Source of the DNA: Thioalkalivibrio sp.
GTDB lineage: Bacteria; Pseudomonadota; Gammaproteobacteria; Ectothiorhodospirales; Ectothiorhodospiraceae
Direction of reading: 5' to 3'
Length of the DNA: 15,509 bases
NCBI GenBank assembly: GCA_007120155.1
Contig: SKOF01000344.1
Coordinates: 1-15,509 of the forward strand
The notes beneath the pieces are model-generated. The model was not told where the DNA came from. It saw only the letters and a program-made list of their open reading frames with translations, and did not search any database. The position numbers and the translations under genes were made by a program. Position 1 is the first letter of the stretch. Each line of letters opens with the position of its first letter. Positions 1 through 7,124 of the stretch are shown one piece after another.

Positions 1-349
1 AGAAGCCGGCTATGAGCACCACCCAGACCCCCCAGATATCGAACCACGCCCGGGCTGTCTCCAGGCGCTCGCCGTAGCCGGCCGACACCACCCACGGCTC
101 CACAAGCCCGAAGGCCAGCCATCCGATCAGGTAGCCCAGCACGCCCCCGAGCACGGAAAACACGGTGGTGATGAAGGCCAGCCGTACGCTTCGATCCGGA
201 CGGGCGGCGGCCATGGGGGCGAGCATCACGTCGGGCGGCACCGGGAAGAAGGAGGATTCCGCAAACGACAGGGCCGCCAGATAGCGGGGCGCGTGCCGAT
301 GACGCGACCACTGCATGACCCGGTCGTACAGTGGTTCGAACAGTTTCAT
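1..349 (-). CDS. yqaA: YqaA-family (DedA/VTT-like) membrane protein, N-terminal part
   Basis: Only the first ~116 residues are inside the window; the gene continues past the left edge. Translation begins [20 protein letters not shown] and continues with an [17 protein letters not shown] stretch, the N-terminal signature of the YqaA branch of SNARE-associated/DedA-like inner-membrane proteins. Hydrophobic segments follow at roughly residues 58-80 and from about residue 103. The family is linked to membrane or lipid homeostasis, but the exact role of YqaA is not established. The ATG lies in an ATGA overlap with the pcm stop codon, so translation is probably coupled to pcm. The order surE-pcm-yqaA suggests nlpD and rpoS lie further left; that is expectation, not seen. 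Family assignment is confident from sequence, function is not. Confidence 0.85.
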   Translation of the reverse strand, partial: MKLFEPLYDRVMQWSRHRHAPRYLAALSFAESSFFPVPPDVMLAPMAAARPDRSVRLAFITTVFSVLGGVLGYLIGWLAFGLVEPWVVSAGYGERLETARAWFDIWGVWVVLIAGF

Positions 350-1014
350 CTGGACGTTCCCGGCAGCATCGGCACGAAACTCACCGACTCCAGATACTGT
401 TGTTCATACACATCCGACTGCCGTGTGATCCGTACCAGGGCCTGACTGCCCGCGTCCCCGCCCACAGGAGCCACCAGCACACCGCCCGGCGCCAGCTGTT
501 GAAGCAGTGCCTCCGGCACTTCCCGGGGCGCGGCGGTCAGCATGATGGCATCGAAGGGGGCCTGCTCGGGCCAGCCACAGATCCCGTCGCTGTGCCTGAG
601 ACTCACATTCCGGATGCGCAGGTTGCTGCAGACTTCCCGCGCCTGGTGCTGCAACCCGTGAATGCGCTCCACGCTATACACCCGTTCCACCAGCTGAGCC
701 AGCACGGCCGCCTGGTATCCGGAACCGGTGCCCACCTCCAGGACCTTTCTGCGCGCCCCGCCCTCAAGCACGGCCTCGGTCATGCGCGCCACCACGTAGG
801 GCTGCGAGATGGTCTGCCCGAAGCCGATGGGCAGCGCCGTGTTCTCGTAGGCGCGGCTGGCCAGGGCCTCATCCACGAACAGGTGCCGCGGCGTGTTCGC
901 AATCACGTCGAGCACGCGCCGATTGCGTATGCCGGCCTCTTCCAGCTGGCGTACCAGACGGTCGCGCGTACGCTGGGATGTCATGCCGATGCCGGTCGTG
1001 TGCGTGCTGTTCAC
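346..1014 (-). CDS. pcm: Protein-L-isoaspartate O-methyltransferase
   Basis: This enzyme uses SAM to methylate the carboxyl of L-isoaspartyl residues in damaged cytoplasmic proteins, starting their repair. The 222-residue product carries the family blocks [20 protein letters not shown] (about 61-80), SAM motif [12 protein letters not shown] (91-101), YSVERI, and [11 protein letters not shown] further on. The chosen start is GTG at 1014: it overlaps the surE stop as GTGA and has a strong purine-rich Shine-Dalgarno sequence 6 bases upstream. An internal ATG at 984 would give 212 residues, nearer the usual ~208, but has no visible ribosome binding site. Position between surE and yqaA is classic gammaproteobacterial synteny. 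Identity is very secure; only the start is debatable. Confidence 0.96.
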   Translation of the reverse strand: MNSTHTTGIGMTSQRTRDRLVRQLEEAGIRNRRVLDVIANTPRHLFVDEALASRAYENTALPIGFGQTISQPYVVARMTEAVLEGGARRKVLEVGTGSGYQAAVLAQLVERVYSVERIHGLQHQAREVCSNLRIRNVSLRHSDGICGWPEQAPFDAIMLTAAPREVPEALLQQLAPGGVLVAPVGGDAGSQALVRITRQSDVYEQQYLESVSFVPMLPGTSR

Positions 1015-1766
1015 TCACCGCCCCCTTCCGAGAGCCAGTTGGCGACCGTGTCAATGGCATCATAGCGGGTCAGATCCACCTGAATGGGCGTGACCGACAC
1101 GAACCCGGAGCGCACGGCGTGAAAATCCGTGCCGGGCCCGCTGTCCTGCTCCGGGCCCGCCGGACCGACCCAGTAGATCGGTCTCCCGCGCGGATCGTGG
1201 CTCCGGACCACCGGCTCCGACTTGTGCCGATGGCCCAGGCGCGTTGCCTGAAACCCGCGGATCTCGTTCCAGGGCAGGTGCGGCACGTTGACATTGAGAA
1301 TGGTGTTGGCCGGCAGGGGCATGTGGCCCAGGCGGCGCAGCAGGTCCAGTACCCCCCGGGCCGCGGAATCGTAGTGCTTCCCCTCATGGCTGTTGAGGGA
1401 TACGGCAATCGCCGGCAGGCCCAGAAAACGCCCCTCCATGGCGGCCGCCACCGTGCCGGAGTAAAGCACGTCATCCCCCAGGTTGGCGCCGGAATTGATG
1501 CCGGAGATCACGATGTCCGGCTCCTCCTCCAGCAGCCCGGTAATGGCCAGGTGCACACAATCCGTGGGGGTGCCGTCCACGCGTACGTCACCATTGTCCA
1601 GGCGCGTGGCCCGCAGGGGGCGCGCCAGGGTCAGGGAGTTGCTCGCTCCGCTGCGGTCCCGGTCGGGGGCCACCACGAACACCTCTGCCACGGTGCGCAG
1701 GGCCGCCGCGAGACATTGAAGTCCGGGGGCGTGCACGCCATCGTCATTGCTCAGCAGGATGCGCAT
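1011..1766 (-). CDS. surE: 5'/3'-nucleotidase SurE (survival protein)
   Basis: SurE is a metal-dependent nucleoside-monophosphate phosphatase, with exopolyphosphatase activity in some species, that supports stationary-phase survival. From ATG 1766 the product has 251 residues, the usual family length, and begins [15 protein letters not shown]. The metal-site residues are visible: D8 and D9 in SNDDG, S39 in DRSGASNS and N91 in SGINSG. The block HLAITGLL and the later NVNVPHLP are also typical. An in-frame ATG at 1787 would add seven residues (MPRTRPP), and an open frame extends to 1880; neither adds a recognisable feature. An AT-rich TATATT lies on this strand at 1800-1795, but no convincing -35 accompanies it. 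surE is the first gene of the surE-pcm-yqaA operon and is divergent from the Smr gene at 1905. Confidence 0.96.
   Translation of the reverse strand: MRILLSNDDGVHAPGLQCLAAALRTVAEVFVVAPDRDRSGASNSLTLARPLRATRLDNGDVRVDGTPTDCVHLAITGLLEEEPDIVISGINSGANLGDDVLYSGTVAAAMEGRFLGLPAIAVSLNSHEGKHYDSAARGVLDLLRRLGHMPLPANTILNVNVPHLPWNEIRGFQATRLGHRHKSEPVVRSHDPRGRPIYWVGPAGPEQDSGPGTDFHAVRSGFVSVTPIQVDLTRYDAIDTVANWLSEGGGE
1021..1029 (-). promoter_or_regulatory. Ribosome binding site deciding the GTG start of pcm
   Basis: On the minus strand this reads GGAAGGGGG and ends 6 bases before the GTG at 1014. It lies inside the last codons of surE, so pcm is probably translated from the surE-pcm message with coupling. Its quality is the main reason for preferring GTG over the in-frame ATG at 984. 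Confidence 0.65.
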
Positions 1767-1904
1767 CGGTGGGCGGGTTCGCGGCATGACGGGTAATATA
1801 CTTGAAAGCCCGCGGTAATCGCAGACCTGTCTGTCCCCCGATACGGCCCCCTCATCCGGGTTTGCGCGTGCCAGGGACACCGCAATCTACCGGAGGCCAT
1901 TCCC

Positions 1905-2450
1905 ATGGCTCATGACACCCCGCCGGACGACGACGACACCACCCTGTTCCGTACCGCCGTCGGGCCGGTGCGACGCCTGCCCCAGGACCGCCATGCGGGG
2001 CGCGCCCGTGCCCCCGCGCCCCGGCCCCGCCAGTCCGAGGCCGCCGACCGCGAGGCGTTGCACGATCTGATGTCGGACCCCTTCGGCGGCACCGACGTTC
2101 AGCCCGGCGATGAACTTCAGTTCGCACGCACCGGCCTGCAACGCAGCGTCTACCGCAAGCTGCGCCGGGGCCAGTACCGTATCGGTGCGGAACTGGACCT
2201 GCACGGAATGACCACCGTCGAGGCGCGCCAGGCCCTGGCACAGTTCCTGGCCGATGCCCGGCATGCCCGCTGGCGCTGCGTGCGCATCATTCACGGCAAG
2301 GGCCTGCGTTCCTCCAATCGCGGCCCGGTCCTCAAGTCCCACGTCGCGCACTGGCTCTCCCGGCGCGACGAAGTGCTGGCCTACTGTTCGGCACGGCCCG
2401 CCGACGGCGGTACGGGCGCCGTCTACGTGCTGCTTCGGCAAAGAACATGA
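1905..2450 (+). CDS. smrA: Smr-domain protein, SmrA-like endonuclease
   Basis: The 181-residue product has an acidic, arginine- and proline-rich N-terminal half and a C-terminal Smr domain (about residues 98-181). The domain shows LDLHGM and, later, IIHGKG, the two signature motifs of the Smr/MutS2 C-terminal family of nicking endonucleases and RNA nucleases. The end (VLAYCSARPADGGTGAVYVLLRQ, in two parts VLAYCSARPADGG and TGAVYVLLRQ) resembles E. coli SmrA (YdaL) rather than SmrB. Unlike E. coli SmrA as I recall it, the LDLHG motif is intact here. Length fits the SmrA/SmrB size. A CGGAGG ribosome binding site at 1891-1896 sits 8 bases before the ATG. The gene is divergent from surE and shows no operon partner. 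Family is secure; the SmrA subgroup and the cellular substrate are inferred. Confidence 0.85.
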   Translation: MAHDTPPDDDDTTLFRTAVGPVRRLPQDRHAGRARAPAPRPRQSEAADREALHDLMSDPFGGTDVQPGDELQFARTGLQRSVYRKLRRGQYRIGAELDLHGMTTVEARQALAQFLADARHARWRCVRIIHGKGLRSSNRGPVLKSHVAHWLSRRDEVLAYCSARPADGGTGAVYVLLRQRT

Positions 2451-2602
2451 CACCGGTCAGGTCATTCAACGGACGAAGGGGCTATGTTTGGCCACGCGAA
2501 TGTGTGCCCCTGTTGGTGACCATGTCACTGAGCCGGTTGCGCCTTTCGTGTCGTAATCCAGGCTCTGTCAATCCGTAAAGCACGCTGCCAAAGGAGTCTC
2601 CC

Positions 2603-3163
2603 ATGAAACGATTCATCGCGCTCAGTCTGCTGGCCATGGCCAGCGTTCCCGTAGCCGCCCAGGATCTCAGCCCGCAACTGCAGGCCAGCCGCGCCGCCAT
2701 CCAGCAATTCGCCCAGAGCCTGCAGGGCGAGCTTCAGGCGGCCATGCAGGCCGGCGGCCCCGTCCAGGCCATCGAAATCTGCAGCGACCGCGCACCCGAG
2801 ATTGCCAGCCAGGTCTCCCGGGAACGGGGGGTGGAGATCGGCCGCACCAGCCTCAAGATCCGCAATCCGAACAACCAGCCGGACGTCTGGGAACGCCAGG
2901 TCCTGGAAGAGTTTGACGCCCGTCGCGCCGCCGGCGAGAACCCGGCCCACATCGAGACACAGGCCATCTACATCCGTGGCGAAGAGAAGGAATACCGCTT
3001 CATGAAGGCAATCCCGACGGGCGAAGTCTGCCTGAACTGCCATGGAGCCCAGGTTGCCGCGCCGGTTGAGGATGCGCTCAAGCGTCTGTATCCGCGGGAC
3101 GCCGCCCGGGGCTACGAGATCGGGGATCTGCGGGGCGCCTTTATAGTACGTCAGCCCATGTAG
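2603..3163 (+). CDS. Periplasmic DUF3365 (Tll0287-like) haem protein
   Basis: The product has 186 residues. It opens with a Sec signal peptide (MKRFIALSLLAMASVPVAA, likely cleavage before Gln20). The DUF3365 domain fills the rest: AIEICSDRAPEIA at about 56-68, then RTSLKIRNPNNQPDVWE, and a single c-type haem motif CLNCH at 143-147. DUF3365 domains occur alone or at the sensor end of kinases and chemoreceptors and are thought to bind haem for redox or gas sensing. Here it stands alone, so a soluble periplasmic haem protein is inferred. An AAGGAG ribosome binding site at 2591-2596 lies 6 bases before the ATG. A strong hairpin follows at 3191. There is no adjacent signalling gene to name a partner. 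Family call is confident; physiological role is unknown. Confidence 0.87.
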   Translation: MKRFIALSLLAMASVPVAAQDLSPQLQASRAAIQQFAQSLQGELQAAMQAGGPVQAIEICSDRAPEIASQVSRERGVEIGRTSLKIRNPNNQPDVWERQVLEEFDARRAAGENPAHIETQAIYIRGEEKEYRFMKAIPTGEVCLNCHGAQVAAPVEDALKRLYPRDAARGYEIGDLRGAFIVRQPM

Positions 3164-3190
3164 CCCCCAGAGAAGCACACTCAAGCCCAG

Positions 3191-3225
3191 CGAAAGAGGC
3201 CGCCGGTATCCGGCGGCCTCTTTCG
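3191..3225. terminator. Strong hairpin, probable bidirectional terminator
   Basis: A perfect 16-bp inverted repeat (CGAAAGAGGCCGCCGG and its complement) encloses the 3-base loop TAT. The stem is GC-rich at the top, and its outer part ends in CTCTTTCG on both strands. It lies between the 3' ends of two convergent genes, the DUF3365 gene ending at 3163 and folE ending at 3305, as expected for a shared terminator. The T-tract is short and interrupted on either strand. Confidence 0.85.
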
Positions 3226-3304
3226 TTCGGTCGGTGTTCCCGGCGTTCAGTACCCAGTCCGGCGGAAGGTGTCGGTACCGGGCCCTGCCGACGCATGGCC
3301 TCCA

Positions 3305-3910
3305 TCATCCGCCCCGCAGCAGTCCCATGAACTCCGCCCGGGTCCGGGCGTCCTCCCGGAAGGTGCCCAGCATCATGGACGTGGTCATGGTGGCGTTCTG
3401 CTTCTCGACACCGCGCATCATCATGCACAGGTGACGCGCCTCCATGACCACCGCCACGCCGCGGGCATCCGTCACTGACTCGATGGCCTCGGCGATCTGG
3501 CGGGTGAGCGTCTCCTGGATCTGCAGGCGGCGGGAGAACATGTCCACGATCCGCGCGATCTTGGACAATCCGATGACCCGTCCCTTGGGGAGGTAGGCCA
3601 CGTGACACTTGCCAAGGAAAGGCAGCAGGTGGTGCTCGCACAGGGAGTAAAACTCGATGTCCCGAACCAGCACCATCTCGTCGTTGTCGGTGTCGAACAG
3701 TGCGCCGTTGACCAGCGCCTCCAGACTCTGTTCATAACCCCGGGTCAGGTAGGCCATGGCCCGGGCCGCCCGAAGCGGCGTGCCCGTCAGTCCGTGGCGG
3801 GCCGGATCCTCCCCGATTCCCCGGATGATGAGGGTGAAATCCTCGGCCATGCGCTGCTCCGAGTCCGAAGCGGGGTAATCGTCATCCGTATGGCAATCGT
3901 GGTCAGTCAT
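3305..3910 (-). CDS. folE: GTP cyclohydrolase I (FolE, type IA)
   Basis: FolE converts GTP to 7,8-dihydroneopterin triphosphate, the first step of tetrahydrofolate synthesis; the product can also feed queuosine-type pathways. The 201-residue protein has the zinc and active-site residues of the canonical enzyme: C91, H93 and H94 in [10 protein letters not shown], and C162 in [14 protein letters not shown]-site blocks [16 protein letters not shown] and TPLRAARA are also present. ATG 3910 is preferred because AAGGAAAG lies just upstream on this strand; the open frame extends to 4003, but that extension is unlike the family. No other folate gene is next to it, so the locus gives no hint of a specialised role. 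Convergent with the DUF3365 gene. Identity is very secure. Confidence 0.97.
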   Translation of the reverse strand: MTDHDCHTDDDYPASDSEQRMAEDFTLIIRGIGEDPARHGLTGTPLRAARAMAYLTRGYEQSLEALVNGALFDTDNDEMVLVRDIEFYSLCEHHLLPFLGKCHVAYLPKGRVIGLSKIARIVDMFSRRLQIQETLTRQIAEAIESVTDARGVAVVMEARHLCMMMRGVEKQNATMTTSMMLGTFREDARTRAEFMGLLRGG

Positions 3911-4231
3911 CAGATCTTTCCTTGCCCTGCCTGTACGGTCAGGGCACATCGCCGCGGTCATCTGCCGATCGCGTTCATGAATTGGTCGAGGCACCCGGCA
4001 CACAACCCCACCGTCACCCCCGGCCTCCGCCTCAGGCGCCGATCATACCCGGGTCAACCCGATGACGCATAAATACGTTGCCCGCACCGGGGTCAACGCG
4101 AGCGGAGGCGGGGCGGCGTCGGCGCCGGACACGAAGAAGGCGTTCCAGAGACCCCACGCCGTCTCTCCTGACCGGGATCCCGCGCAACCCGCACTTCCAT
4201 TGATCCCCGTCACTGTTGCCGGGGGCCCGCG
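3911..4231. other. Divergent intergenic region between folE and the GNAT gene
   Basis: About 320 bases without a supported gene lie between two divergently transcribed genes, so promoters for both should be here. On the minus strand TATGAT (4047-4042) resembles a -10 box for folE, but I find no good -35 at 16-18 bases. Nothing else structured stands out. Small open frames on both strands here have no recognisable domain or ribosome binding site. Confidence 0.5.
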
Positions 4232-4795
4232 ATGACTAGGATGGCTCATTCGCCCAACATGCAGGCAAACGATAACCGCATGTCGCACAAGCAGGCATCA
4301 ACAACCTCGCAGAACGGCCCCGCCGGGTACTCCGGTTTTGATGTGGTCGAGGCCATGTGGCCCCGGGATGCCCCGGCTCTGCGCAGCGTGCGTGAACCGG
4401 TTTTCGTGGAGGAACAGGGCGTCCCCCTGGAACTGGAACGCGACGGCATGGATATCGCCTGCCTGCACCTGCTGGCCCGAAGCAGCGACGGTCAGCCCGT
4501 TGGTGCCGCGCGACTGTCCCCGGACGGACGGATCGGCCGCATGGCGGTACTTCCCGCGTGGCGGGGACGCGGTGTGGGCATGGCCCTGGTCGCCGCCGCC
4601 GTGGAACTTGCAAAGGAACTCGACATGGATAAAGTGGAACTGCACGCGCAGTGCCATGCGAGCGCGTTTTATCGAAACGCCGGGTTCCGGGAGGTCGGTG
4701 AGATCTTCATGGACGCCGGCATTCCACACATCCGCATGGTACAAGGGATACTGAACCATGACCGGGACTCAAGAACCGCCTCGGACGCCGACTGA
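4232..4795 (+). CDS. GNAT-family N-acetyltransferase
   Basis: The 187-residue product has a GNAT acyl-CoA fold from about residue 36 onward. It contains VREPVFVEEQGVPLELERD (about 53-71), the arrangement of the YjcF/ElaA-like subgroup. Motif A for acetyl-CoA is IGRMAVLPAWRGRGVGMAL (about 101-119, with R111-G-R-G-V-G116), and ASAFYRNAGFREVG provides motif B. The substrate cannot be told from sequence. The start is uncertain: ATG 4232 has only a weak G-run upstream, and ATGs at 4241 and 4280 are alternatives that would remove part of a low-complexity, polar N-terminus. It overlaps the next gene by 38 bases in another frame, which suggests they are co-expressed. Cytoplasmic. Family is secure, function unknown. 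Confidence 0.85.
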   Translation: MTRMAHSPNMQANDNRMSHKQASTTSQNGPAGYSGFDVVEAMWPRDAPALRSVREPVFVEEQGVPLELERDGMDIACLHLLARSSDGQPVGAARLSPDGRIGRMAVLPAWRGRGVGMALVAAAVELAKELDMDKVELHAQCHASAFYRNAGFREVGEIFMDAGIPHIRMVQGILNHDRDSRTASDAD

Positions 4796-5276
4796 ACCGT
4801 CCGGCCTCATGCGCCTGGAAGGCCTGGAGGCCATTCGGGCTTTCGTCCACGCACGCGTCGCCGATGCCCGGCGCCGCGTATGGATACTGAGTCCGGACCT
4901 CAGTCCGGTCATTTACGATGACGCCGATCTGGTGGACGCCATCTCCGGGCTGGCCCGGCGCAGCCGCCACGCGGACGTACGCATCCTCATCCAGGACCGG
5001 CGCAGCCTCCCCGCCGAAAAGCACCGGCTGGTGGATCTGGCCCTGCGCATCAGCAGCCGCATAGAGCTGCGCCGCCAGGCCCCGGACGAACCGGCACTGG
5101 AGGAATCCATGCTGCTCGTGGATACGGGCGCCTACCTGCATCAGCCCCGCGCCGGTGATCCGGTGGCCCTCGCCGACCCCAACGCCCCCCCGAGGGTTCA
5201 GACCCTGGAGGGACGCTTTCGTACCTACTGGACGCACGCGATCGTCGATCCCGAACTGCGGCGGCTGAAGATTTGA
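4758..5276 (+). CDS. Uncharacterised protein paired with the GNAT gene (DUF7931-like)
   Basis: The 172-residue soluble protein has no signal peptide or membrane segment. It shows an alternating alpha/beta pattern (RRRVWILSPDLSPVIYDD, then ADVRILIQDRRSL) like half of a phospholipase-D-type fold, but no HKD catalytic motif is visible. It ends DPELRRLKI, a tail I associate with small gammaproteobacterial proteins encoded next to GNAT acetyltransferases (DUF7931); that name is from memory and not verified. The start has AGGG about 10 bases upstream, inside the end of the GNAT gene, and the two genes overlap by 38 bases, so they are likely co-translated and work together. No terminator is seen directly downstream. 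I do not assign a function. Confidence 0.75.
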   Translation: MTGTQEPPRTPTEPSGLMRLEGLEAIRAFVHARVADARRRVWILSPDLSPVIYDDADLVDAISGLARRSRHADVRILIQDRRSLPAEKHRLVDLALRISSRIELRRQAPDEPALEESMLLVDTGAYLHQPRAGDPVALADPNAPPRVQTLEGRFRTYWTHAIVDPELRRLKI

Positions 5277-5315
5277 TGCTGCGGTTACCCGATTCAAGGC
5301 ATATTGCATCTTCAT

Positions 5316-5338
5316 GTGAATCCTGTTCATCCTGTCTG
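5316..5338. repeat. Short tandem ATCCTGT repeat
   Basis: Two adjacent 9-base units, ATCCTGTTC and ATCCTGTCT, lie in the 129-base gap after the GNAT-linked gene. Similar runs of ATCCTGT units occur in intergenic DNA of many gammaproteobacteria, in my recollection. With only two copies it may be chance or a vestige. Confidence 0.4.
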
Positions 5339-5390
5339 ACGATATGTCCTGTGTATGCCGCCTGAGTTCTCCAATGCTCTCCGACCCGTC

Positions 5391-5395
5391 GGGAG
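5391..5395 (+). promoter_or_regulatory. Ribosome binding site supporting the TTG start at 5406
   Basis: GGGAG ends 10 bases before TTG 5406. No comparable site precedes the in-frame ATG at 5355. Together with the signal peptide that begins exactly at the TTG, this decides the start. Confidence 0.5.
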
Positions 5396-5405
5396 ATCAC
5401 CAAGC

Positions 5406-5669
5406 TTGAAACGCCTCACATACTCCTTCCTGTTGCTGGTCATCCTGATCCCTGGCGGTGTCCATGCGGAGACCGATGACAAGGTCCCCATCGAGATCAT
5501 CGAGCTCCAGCATCGCACCGCCGATGAACTGCTGCCCCACATCGAACATCTGCTCGGCCCCCGGGACGCGCTCACCGGCACCGGCCACAGGCTCATCGTG
5601 CGCACCAGTCCGGGCCGGCTGCGCCAGGTCTGGGAGAAAGTGGAGGCACTGGATCGACCGGACCGCTGA
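5406..5669 (+). CDS. Short exported secretin-N/NolW-like domain protein
   Basis: From a TTG start the product is 87 residues. It begins with a clear signal peptide (MKRLTYSFLLLVILIPGGVHA, cleavage near residue 21, given here as its two halves MKRLTYSFLL and LVILIPGGVHA). One small domain follows: IEIIELQHRTADELLPHIE, LLGPRDALTGTGHRLIVRT, then a helix ending WEKVEALDRPDR. This beta-alpha-beta layout matches the NolW/secretin N-type domain, known from type II/III secretion and type IV pilus secretins and from short periplasmic relatives. Relatives I recall continue well beyond the ALD..P point, so this gene may be C-terminally truncated. The next 60 bases do not clearly continue the protein in another frame. 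No secretion genes are adjacent. Domain call moderate, function unknown. Confidence 0.6.
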   Translation: MKRLTYSFLLLVILIPGGVHAETDDKVPIEIIELQHRTADELLPHIEHLLGPRDALTGTGHRLIVRTSPGRLRQVWEKVEALDRPDR

Positions 5670-5725
5670 CCGCACCTTGGCGCACATGGAAGGATCGGGG
5701 CGGCAAGCGCAGCCCCTCGCGCGCG

Positions 5726-5986
5726 CCCGTGGGGACCCGTGTCGGCCATTGCGACATTCCCGGCAAACCGGTGCGAGACCCTGGCGGAGATCGAGGGCCA
5801 GGGCTTCTTCCAGCTACTTGACCAGGTCTGCTCGCGCCAACCTTTCGTCGGGCGCGGTTCACCCGTCATGCTGCTACAGCACCTCTTGTGCACAAGCATG
5901 TGAACTCCATCTTCCAACCGTTCATCGAGCCCGGCGGCGAACTGTCCGGCATGTTCGTACAGGAGCATGATGTCAGCGAGGCGTAC
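5726..5986 (+). pseudogene. Frameshifted PAS-domain remnant (sensor kinase fragment)
   Basis: Three reading frames in order encode parts of one PAS domain. The first gives VGHCDIPGKPVR (about 5741-5776). One frame over, ETLAEIEGQGFFQLLDQV and then FVGRGSPVMLLQ run until a TGA near 5912. A third frame from 5891 gives VNSIFQPFIEPGGELSGMFV followed by QEHDVSEAY. Intact PAS_4-type domains in hybrid histidine kinases read very similarly (GKPVRE.LPE.EGQGFFELLD..., FVYQPI..DGRV.GIFVQGHDVTE), so at least two frameshifts and loss of both ends are needed to explain this. No kinase domain follows. It is best read as a decaying fragment of a sensor protein. A small open frame to 6055 continues the third frame without recognisable sequence. 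Confidence 0.75.
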
Positions 5987-6138
5987 GACCTGGCACAGGC
6001 ACCCTGCCAGTGTGATTACGAGGCGTCTTTCCCGGTCAGATGCCTTCGCGCATAACGCGGATATACGGAGCCCGATTGAATCGTTTTATGGTTCCGGATC
6101 CATTGCTTGACCTGGTCTGCATATTCTCCCCTCCTGCC

Positions 6139-6166
6139 TTGACACCCCCGGGATCCCGACCATTAT
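6139..6166 (+). promoter_or_regulatory. Candidate sigma-70 promoter of the CHRD gene
   Basis: A perfect -35 hexamer TTGACA (6139-6144) is followed, after 16 bases, by CATTAT (6161-6166), a 4/6 match to the -10 consensus with the key A and T kept. It lies about 78 bases upstream of the CHRD start codon, leaving a leader of about 70 bases. Prediction only. Confidence 0.5.
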
Positions 6167-6243
6167 TCCGCGCGGAGCAGTCGGATTTTTGCGCGCTCCG
6201 GGGGATTTCCAACCTTTTGACCATTCCGGTCGAGGAGGTCGAC

Positions 6244-6720
6244 ATGCGTGCATTACACATCGGCATGATCATGGTCATCGCGGGTCTCTTTGCCGCCGCC
6301 CACGCCCAGCCCGTCAACTACCGAGCCCATCTCACGGGGGCTGAAGAGGTTGCGCCCGTGGAAACCCGGGCACGGGGCCAGGCCACTTTCCAGCTCACAA
6401 GCGACGGCATGTCCCTGCAGTACCGTCTCATGGTGGCGAACATCGAGGACGTCACCCAGGCACACATCCATCTTGCGCCCGCAGGCGCCAACGGCCCGAT
6501 CGTCGCCTGGCTGTATCCCGCAACTCCGCCGGCCGTGCCGATACCCGGCCGGTCTGACGGCGTGATCGCCGCCGGTGCGATCACGTCGGCGGATCTGTTC
6601 GGGCCGCTTGCCGGACAATTGCTTGAGGATCTTCTTGACGCGATCGAGGCGGGCGAGACGTACGTGAACGTCCACACGGACGCCCATCCCGCGGGCGAGG
6701 TCCGCGGCCAGATCCGCTGA
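6244..6720 (+). CDS. Exported CHRD-domain protein
   Basis: The 158-residue product has a signal peptide (MRALHIGMIMVIAGLFAAAHA, cleavage near residue 21; halves MRALHIGMIM and VIAGLFAAAHA) and a CHRD domain over the rest. Diagnostic blocks are YRAHLTGAEEVAPVETRA (about 26-43), THAHIHL-like TQAHIHLAPAGANGPIVAWL (71-90) and YVNVHTDAHPAGEVRGQI (140-157). CHRD was first seen in chordin, and bacterial members are secreted or periplasmic proteins of unknown function. A near-perfect GAGGAGG Shine-Dalgarno at 6232-6238, 5 bases before the ATG, fixes the start and predicts strong translation; the open frame upstream to 6040 is not coding. With its own promoter and a hairpin right after the stop, it looks monocistronic. 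Confidence 0.88.
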   Translation: MRALHIGMIMVIAGLFAAAHAQPVNYRAHLTGAEEVAPVETRARGQATFQLTSDGMSLQYRLMVANIEDVTQAHIHLAPAGANGPIVAWLYPATPPAVPIPGRSDGVIAAGAITSADLFGPLAGQLLEDLLDAIEAGETYVNVHTDAHPAGEVRGQIR

Positions 6721-6726
6721 TCCGAA

Positions 6727-6770
6727 CCCGTTGCCCCCGTCGCCGCGCCCGCGGCTGCGGGGTCAACGGG
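6727..6770 (+). terminator. Hairpin after the CHRD gene, possible terminator
   Basis: Starting 6 bases after the stop codon, CCCGTTGCCCCCG (6727-6739) pairs with CGGGGTCAACGGG (6758-6770) with one mismatch. The 18-base loop can itself form a small CCGC/GCGG stem. There is no T-tract, so it could act as a transcript-end stabiliser or a factor-dependent stop rather than a classical intrinsic terminator. Confidence 0.45.
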
Positions 6771-7124
6771 CCGGGCAGGATGATCCTCCGGGTGGGGGGC
6801 ATGCCCAAGCACCGTCCGTGGCATGGGTTCCGGATGGCTGGAATCCGCACGGGATCCGCTTGGATCCAGTCCTGGCGATATGGGGCCGTACGCCCTGCCC
6901 CCCACACATCTCCCCTCAGCGACCTCCCGCAGGACCCATCCGGCAGGATGCCCCATCGATCACACAAGATCAGCAAGGCCCCACATGACCCCGCGATCCG
7001 CGATTCGCCATCGTAACCATGCCCCCTCCGAGGACCGGCGTCACAAGACATCACGGGGTCTGCTGGTCACCCCTGGACAGGGTGGCGGTGTGAGGATGCC
7101 CTGAAAGCAATCCAGGACGATAAA
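6771..7124. other. Gene-free stretch between convergent CHRD and GlxA-type genes
   Basis: About 350 bases in which I find no supported gene. Open frames exist on both strands but have no ribosome binding site, no recognisable domain and a composition typical of antisense or random GC-rich DNA. The final ~30 bases turn AT-rich (ACTATATATTGCTAG). It lies at the 3' ends of two genes, so it need not contain promoters. Confidence 0.5.

Noticed and set aside
331..1065. 244-codon plus-strand open frame opposite pcm
   Set aside because: It is antisense to a well-supported pcm gene with all methyltransferase motifs, has no ribosome binding site and shows no recognisable domain; long antisense frames are common in GC-rich DNA.
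1790..1823. Promoter for surE with TATATT as -10
   Set aside because: No -35 resembling TTGACA lies 16-18 bases upstream, so it was noted in the gene entry but not called as a feature.
1767..1880. N-terminally extended SurE starting at 1787 or 1880
   Set aside because: SurE proteins begin at or just before [10 protein letters not shown]; the extension has no conserved sequence and would give an unusually long protein.
4043..4288. 81-codon minus-strand ORF upstream of folE
   Set aside because: No ribosome binding site or domain; it overlaps the GNAT start and lies in a region expected to hold promoters.
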